Positions 58,180 to 64,000 of a stretch of 64,000 bases of DNA are shown one piece after another. Positions within the stretch are counted from its first letter, which is position 1; every line of letters starts with the position of its first letter. The notes beneath the pieces were generated by a model, which was given only the letters and a program-made list of their open reading frames with translations, was not told the origin of the DNA and did no database searches. The stretch comes from Coix lacryma-jobi var. lacryma-jobi (Eukaryota > Streptophyta > Magnoliopsida > Poales > Poaceae): positions 99,184,848 through 99,248,847 of the forward strand of contig CM019826.1 in NCBI GenBank assembly GCA_009763385.1, given 5' to 3'. The position numbers were made by a program, and so were the translations under genes.

Positions 58180-58656
58180 TGTGACAGAACCGACCAATTT
58201 ATAACAGATTAAGCACAGGAATCTCCGCTTTCGCGATGATCATCGTGTACCTAAGCTCGTATAAACCCGGTAGTCCAGAAATCCCGAAGGATTTCAAACA
58301 TTTCGAATTCAGCCAAGATCATAATAAGTTTAGCAAACATGTCCACAAGTTACATCATAGTTCAAACATAGTGAAATCCATCGGAGTACGAAACAATATT
58401 ACAAACCATAGTTTGACAAAGAGCGGAAGCAACATAGTTTTGAAACACGAGTTCAGTTTTGCATACGGTGCCATCGACAAGATCATATCTGACAAGAGCA
58501 TCAGGGAAGGATAAGGAAGGACCATGCCCATGGTCTAGTCATCACCCGTAACCGGGTACAGGCAGTTCTCATAGTAGCCAAAGAAGCTCTCACCATCTGC
58601 AACAACAAGGGAATAAAACCCTGAGTACAAGAAGGTACTCAGCTAGACTTACCCGT
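58180..58656 (-). mobile_element. Chromovirus M 5' LTR, end part
   Basis: On the minus strand it ends GGTCGGTTCTGTCACA at 58180. It is homologous to the 3' part of solo LTR S (26795-27317). It is cut at 58656 by insertion P. Confidence 0.85.
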
Positions 58657-59659
58657 TGAAAGGTCCTAGTTTGGTTTTGGTAATTGAGTGACAACATAGG
58701 TGGACTAATATGTGTTTGAACTGAATTACACGGGTGATTATTCCACATGTGATCATGTGTGAGCAACATATGTCATAGAGGTGAAATGGCTTGGAAGATG
58801 TTGCAAGGCACACACATGTGATGAAGGAGCTTAAATGCACATGAAACATGACATGTGGTCATGTGGCTAAGATGGTAAAGATCAAGGCAAGACTTGGCTT
58901 GATGGACCGATTGCAAAGGTGAAGGGCAAGTTGGAGGCTTTGAAGTCGTTGGTACCGAGTGTCAGGAGGCTTAAGCAAGACTTGGCGCCGAAGAACCGAA
59001 GCGATGGTGAAGAGCAAGTGATGTCAAGATCGATGGACCATGGAGGCCATGTGATGATATGAAGTGAATCATATCATTTGATCAAGGTTGGTGCATACGT
59101 TGCATCAACAAATGGAGGAGATGGAATGGAATGCGCAAGGCAAAGGTATATGTATAGGGCATTTCATTTCACCGGTCATAGGTGAGTAGAGAAGTTGATG
59201 ACCGGGTTTAGGATAGATGGCCGTACTATCAAGAGGAGCAAACTTGTTTGCATATCGGTCATCTAGTGCCACTTGAGCGATCTAACTTTGCGATGTTGCT
59301 AGGATCGAGTGGCGTTGTGAGTACAAGTGAAAATCCTTTGAAAAAATGATTGTGAAAATGCTAACACACTTGCACAAGGTTATATACACTTGGTGGTGTT
59401 GGCACATTTGCAAAGGAGAAGGTGTTGGAGTTGAATTGAATCAACTCGGAGAAGTTTTCGGAGAAATCTTTGGTTGAAAAAGAGAACCGATGGATCTTGG
59501 ATTGGAATTCTGTAATAACCCTTTGAGAGTTGGATTAGCTTTGTATGTGGGATGTGTAGCCCTCTAAATAAGCTTTCCAAAATGACCAAGATCATCGAAA
59601 TCGGAGTTCGGAGCTAAAAGTTATGGCCGTTTTAGCGCGGATGTCTTTTTTTGGCCTAG

Positions 59660-60175
59660 AGGTAGTACCGACCCTGAGGCCGGTAGTACTGACCCCTCCG
59701 CGAACAGATCGCATGCTCTCTGTGTTTGGGCCATTTTTGGCCTAGAGGTAGTACCGCCATAGGGCCGGTAGTACCGACCCCTCTGTGGGCATCGCGCAAA
59801 CTCTCTATTCGGAGGAGTTTTGGCCTAGAGGTAGTACCGCCATAAGGCCGGTAGTACCGACCCTAATACCGACCCCTGTATGCAGCGCGCAAACTCTCTG
59901 TTCGGGAGACGGTTTGGCCTACCGGTAGTAACGCCATATGACCGGTAGTACCGGGCCACGGTAGTACCGACCCTAGGGGTCGGTGGTACCGAGGTTTGGA
60001 GGAAGTTTGGGAGCGTTCTGTGTAGATCTAGATTTGACCTACCGGTAGTACCGCTATAAGGCCGGTAGTACCGGGGGAGGTAGTACCGACCCTACTACCG
60101 CCCGTGTTAGAAAGTCGTTTCTAACGGTCTTTTGGACCGCCGGTAGTACCGGCCCTTGGGTCGGTAGTACCGACC
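59660..60175 (+). repeat. GGTAGTACCG palindrome array in LTR P
   Basis: About fifteen copies or close variants of CGGTAGTACCG occur, with arms CGGTA and TACCG around a central G. Many sit in larger units GGTAGTACCGCCAT...GGCCGGTAGTACCGACCCC that repeat at roughly 90 bp. Confidence 0.85.
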
Positions 60176-60222
60176 GAAGGCGTGGAAGCTCGGGAGGAGG
60201 GGAAAATGGCTAGTTGGTGACT

Positions 60223-60242
60223 CCCCTCTATAAATAGAGGGG
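60223..60242 (+). promoter_or_regulatory. TATA box of LTR P inside an inverted repeat
   Basis: CCCCTCTATAAATAGAGGGG has nine-base complementary arms (CCCCTCTAT and ATAGAGGGG) around AA, with TATAAATA at the centre. In A and C the palindrome array is downstream of the promoter; in P the GGTAGTACCG array lies upstream of this box, so the layouts differ. Confidence 0.7.
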
Positions 60243-61662
60243 TGGCCGGCCCTTAGGAAAGGTTGAGGACCCTAGGGACTTTGTGTCCAAGGTTGGGAAG
60301 TGCTTAGGAGCCCTCTAACACACATATGCTTTAGTGCTTATCCGATTGTGTTGAGAGAGCGATCCTAGTGCGTTGCTTTGAGAGATAGCATCGAGTGGCA
60401 CTAGTTCTTCGCATCAGCATTGAGTTCTCTTGTTACTCTTGGCATTTGCCGGTGCCTAGACGGCTTGGAGGTGTTGAGGTGGTTGATTGGCAAGATTGGT
60501 GATTGTTCTTGGCCACCACCTGTAACACCCCTGGTGTTACTAATGTAATTAACTTGACATGTCATCATCTTAAGCATTAATCATTTCTTGTGATGCATTT
60601 GGATTGCTTAATTGCTATGCTTTAGTCCCTTTTCAAAAACCCTAAAAGCCCAATTCTTCCTCTAAGGGCAAAATGGTAATTTCACCTCTGTGCCTAGTTC
60701 TATGTAGTTCTTGTTTGAATTTGATGCCCTGATGTTTGTTGCATTGATCAAAGTTCTAAAATCAGATTTGATTTGATTGTCCTTTTGCAAAACCCTAAAT
60801 TCCCAAATCCTGGATTTATTCCCTTTCTGATAACTTTTTCATAATTCAAAATTTTGAGTTGGTTCAAAAAGCAAAGTTGTGAATCTGACCTAGAGGAACA
60901 ACTTTTGTATTTACAGATTTCCATGTTTCTATATAAAATTTGAAGTAATTTCAAATTCATTCAAATTCCAGTTTTTGTCCCCTTTTCAGTTTTAAAAATT
61001 TATTCAAAAACTATTGAGTTTCAGAAAAAGTGTATATTAGCAAAGTTGTAGGTTTTGACAAATGGAACAACTTTCATATATAAGGATTTTCAAGTTTCAG
61101 TTTGAAATCCAAAGTAATTTTGATTTGAATCAAATTTGAAAAGTGTCCCCTTTTCTGTTTTTGTATATGGTTCAAAAACTATTTGGAATTTGAAAATGTT
61201 CATATTGACAAAGTTGTAGATCTCATTTTTCTGAACAACTTTGGTGTTTTGAGTTTTTGTTGCCCAGTTCAAATTTTGGAAGTAATTTGCAAAATACCGA
61301 TATCAGCCTAAAGTCAAACCCTAAAAACCCTAGCCCTGTTCATCTTCCTCGCGTAGGGGGAGGGCCCCGGCCGTGGCCGAGCCTCCGGCGCTGCGCGCGC
61401 CACGCGTTTGGCAGCCGCTCGTCTGTCCCCGACCAGCCGCCTGCGTCCGCGCCATCATGTCGCCCCCGCACGCGCGCCAGTTGACCTCCGCCCCGTCCCC
61501 TACAGTGCCCAGCGCGTCGCCGCCGCGTGGCCATCGCCGGCGAGCCTTCGCCCAGGCCCTGCACGCACGCCTGTCCTTCCCGCCAGAGCGCAATCGAGTG
61601 CGCACGCTCTCGCCGAGCTTATCCACCCCACCCCGAGCTCTCTACCGGCCCCTGGCCGTGCC

Positions 61663-61670
61663 TATATAAG
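61663..61670 (+). promoter_or_regulatory. TATA box of LTR Q (TATATAAG)
   Basis: TATATAAG lies in a GC-rich core and is followed by a C/T-rich leader (GACCTCTCTCCCTCAGC), as expected at an LTR transcription start. Confidence 0.65.
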
Positions 61671-62160
61671 CCCGCCGGAGCCCGACCTCTCTCCCTCAGC
61701 TCCGCCTCCGTCGCCAGCACAGTCCACAGCCTCCACCGCCCAACCATCTAGCCCAACAGCTCCGCCTTGCGCTCGTGAAGCTTTCCCACCCTTCAATTTC
61801 ATCTCTACCGCCCTCAATCGCCCGGCGTAAGCTCGCCATTCCCATCTCCGGCAGAAACCCGGCGAGCTCGGGTTCGTGAAATTCGCCGTCTCCGGCCATG
61901 ATCATCCCTCACCGACCCCCGTGTCGTGTTCCTTGGTTCCGTGCGACTCTGACCAGGCCCTTGCGGTCTCGTGTGTTGCGCAGGGTCGCCGGAGCGCCGC
62001 TCGCCGCTCGCCGCCGAAGGAGCTCCACCGAACCACCGCCCCTCGAGCACGTGTCGAGCCTCCTTCCTCGAGCCTCACCCTCGAGCGCGTGTCGAGCCTC
62101 ACCCTCGAGCCCTGCCTCCGACCCGTGGTAAGCATCCGAAGCCTCCGGCCTCTGCTTCCA

Positions 62161-62320
62161 CTCCGCTTCGCCCGAGTCAGGCCTCGGACGGAGGCTTACT
62201 TCTCCGTCTCGCCCGAGCCCAAGCCTCGGCGAGCGCATGCTCTCCGCTTCGCCCGAGTCAGGCCTCGGACGGAGGCTTACTTCTCCGCCTCGCCCGAGCC
62301 TCCGGGCCAGGCCTCGGACG
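62161..62320 (+). repeat. 81-bp tandem duplication in LTR Q
   Basis: CTCCGCTTCGCCCGAGTCAG begins at 62161 and again at 62242, and the copies stay similar for about 55 bp. Related fragments (CTCGCCCGAGCC, GGCCTCGGACG) fill the rest. Confidence 0.85.
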
Positions 62321-64000
62321 AAGCTGTCGCTTCCATCTCAACCGAGCCCGTCTCGACCGAGCCCCGCGCGATTCGCTCGAGCCCCCGCGATTCGCCGAGC
62401 CCGGCCTAGAAGGAGCACAGTGCTCTTCTCTTTTTCTGAGAGATGTGAATAGTGTTCTGTTTTCTCTTTTTTGTATGATTTTCTGTGTGCATCCAAAAAT
62501 TCTGAAATTTTTGTGGTAGACTCTTTATGCTCTGTAGTATTTTATAAAAATATGAAACTTGAGTTTTGTGCAAAGATTTAAAAATGTAAAATTCCCCTTT
62601 TAATTGAAAAATGGAGGTTTTGGTATTTTTGGGGAGTGATCTATAACTCCAAAAATCTGGAGATAAATTTTTATGTGCTAGTTATGCCTTTCTGAGTCTC
62701 TGGTAAAATTTTGAAGTCTTTTGAAACAAGTTGATTTTTGAGCTTTTATTTAAATAGTTGAATAGTGCCTTTTGTTAATTAAATGTCTAGATTTAATTAA
62801 GCACCTTAATGACCTCCAAAAATTATGAAATTTGTGTTGCCATCTGTTTATGCCATAATGAACTTATGTGATTAATTTGGTAATTTTTGGAGCAACTTCA
62901 TAAAATGACCTTTTAAATAAATTAAGAAAATAGAAAAGGTGGATTAGGGTTGGTAATAAGTGTTTGATGATGTGATCTTTGGATTGATTGATGTTCATAG
63001 ACCCCTACCCTTTGGTCTATGATGTTTGTGATGATATGTTTGGTTAATACTTAGGATAATTATAATAAGGCCTAACATCAATAATGCTTAAGAAAGAAAT
63101 GGTTACCTTTTATGCTCAACCTAGATTTCGATTATGCCTTGCCTAAGAGTAATCTAGATTCAGTGAAATTGTCTTGCACCTTGAGTCCATATCATCATTC
63201 TCATGAGCATTCATCTTTGCATCCGTATAGTTGACGAAGAAGGTACCAGAGTCGAGGCCGCTGTTGACGAACCAACTCCCGAGGCGACCCCGAGCTCCGA
63301 CACCTATACCTACCCCGAGTCTGCTCTCTTTGCCATCCAAGGCAAGCCCCGGTGCATTTAACCCTTTCCTTGAATTTATAAAATGATTTCCTTAAATGCT
63401 TTTGAGTTAAATTATTGCATTAGGTTTATAGGAGTTGTGTGCTATCCTAATTGATGCACTATCCACCTTGACCACTGATACACCTGATACCTGCTTTTCA
63501 AAAGTATTTGAAAAATGCTTAGCAATGCTTATTGAATTAGACTTGCAATAAAATGTCATTTTCAAAAGTGTGATCACTTAAGAATCTTTATGGGAATTTG
63601 GCTTTACTTCCCGTTCGATGACTGCTTGCCTAGCTAGCATGTGGTCATTGTCGAGAAGAGGTTGTCCGCGCGTACGGTGCCGTCATGTTGTAGTCCGGGA
63701 CTCAACAGTTGACACCGACCGGGACAGGGTTGAAAAACTGACAGGACTATTACGCTTGGGTGAGATATAACCAAGGTGTAGTTCTGGCTGGAAAATTAGG
63801 GACCATCCGTATGGGGGCCTGCTGGTCAAGACTTGTAACTATTCACATACTACGGAAAGCTCTGGCTCCGAGGAATCCTTTATTGGACCGACAACCGCGC
63901 ACTGGGAGTGGAGAGATGGCGGAAGTAGCATGTACCCACGTGGGTTAAAGTCCCGGATTGGAGTGGTGTACTGTACTTCCGGGTGGCGTAGGACCGGGCC

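Larger units (their letters stand above)
38527..58656 (-). mobile_element. Chromovirus M (Tekay-like Ty3/gypsy), split by B
   Basis: This is a minus-strand Ty3/gypsy element. From right to left it has the end of the 5' LTR (58180-58656), a PBS, a leader, an extra ORF with a histone H3-like start, gag-pol with a C-terminal chromodomain, a polypurine tract and the 3' LTR (51589-50948, then 39697 to about 38527 after insertion B). The left end of the 3' LTR is not seen: the sequence joins a plus-strand LTR fragment. The 5' LTR is entered by P, probably with target CCCGT (58652-58656). Confidence 0.85.
58657..60520 (+). mobile_element. LTR P (TGAAAGGTCC type, probably Sirevirus), partial
   Basis: It starts TGAAAGGTCCTAG after CCCGT, the expected target site, in the middle of the 5' LTR of M. 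No coding sequence is present. It has a promoter-proximal array of GGTAGTACCG motifs (59660-60175) and a TATA box at 60229. The end of this LTR is not seen, because chromovirus LTR Q starts at 60521. The lineage is inferred from the layout shared with the Sirevirus LTRs here; no internal region is available to prove it. Confidence 0.6.
60521..64000 (+). mobile_element. Chromovirus LTR Q (Tekay-like), partial
   Basis: It begins TGTAACACCCCTGGTG at 60521 and continues past the right edge, so it exceeds 3.4 kb. It belongs to the same family as N and the 3' LTR of M. The preceding CCACC (60516-60520) should be one copy of its target site. It contains a GC-rich core (61330-62420), a TATA box and an 81-bp tandem repeat. 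The open frames in the GC-rich core are not called as genes. Confidence 0.8.

Noticed and set aside
61330..62520. Several long frames, up to 182 codons
   Set aside because: They are in the GC-rich core of LTR Q, partly created by an 81-bp tandem repeat; composition-driven.

Overview
This window is plant nuclear DNA, almost certainly from a large grass (Poaceae) genome. I find no host gene, rRNA or tRNA gene in it. Nearly every base can be assigned to LTR retrotransposons of three lineages: Ty1/copia Sireviruses (A, B, C, solo LTR T, probably P), Ty3/gypsy chromoviruses of the Tekay/Del type (N, M, Q, solo LTR S and a fragment) and an Athila-type Ty3/gypsy element (D). The grass assignment rests on these element families and on the GC-rich LTR cores. 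The species cannot be read from the sequence.

Layout, left to right. 1-3584 is a long chromovirus LTR (N, minus) that appears to interrupt the 5' LTR of Sirevirus A (3585-37557, plus). A carries decayed gag and pol (4642-10592) and a long 3' spacer. Its 3' LTR is split by Athila element D (14031-37112, duplicated site ACAGT). The 5' LTR of D is split by Sirevirus C (15215-28691, duplicated site ATCTT). C holds two solo LTRs: T (21265-23249, CCCTG) in its RT gene and S (25407-27317, GTCGT) in its 3' LTR. This makes a stack five levels deep, with target-site duplications still exact at four junction pairs. After A comes a chromovirus LTR fragment (37558-38526, plus), then chromovirus M (minus, about 38527-58656). 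The 3' LTR of M is split by Sirevirus B (39698-50947, minus, TGGCG). M's 5' LTR is entered by P (58657-60520), which is entered by chromovirus LTR Q (60521 to the window end).

All coding regions are broken. Sireviruses A, B and C share a gag with two zinc knuckles and a coiled coil carrying CxxC pairs, then pol in the order protease, integrase, RT, RNase H. Athila D keeps gag-protease and a second 3' ORF but has no RT or integrase, so it would depend on proteins supplied in trans. Chromovirus M has one gag-pol frame ending in a chromodomain, closed by ten premature stops that all fit single C-to-T changes.

The most interesting item is in M. Between its primer binding site and gag lies an extra ORF (57382-56353, minus) whose first residues, after the initiator Met, read ARTKRTAHKSAGGKRP. 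This matches 12 of the first 16 residues of histone H3, including the positions of K4, K9, S10 and K14. A coiled-coil region and an acidic C-terminus follow, with no histone fold. The second theme is non-coding: U3 hairpin arrays in the Sirevirus LTRs with constant loops and co-varying stems, family-specific palindrome arrays downstream of the promoter, and a third set of variable-stem hairpins next to multiplied polypurine tracts.
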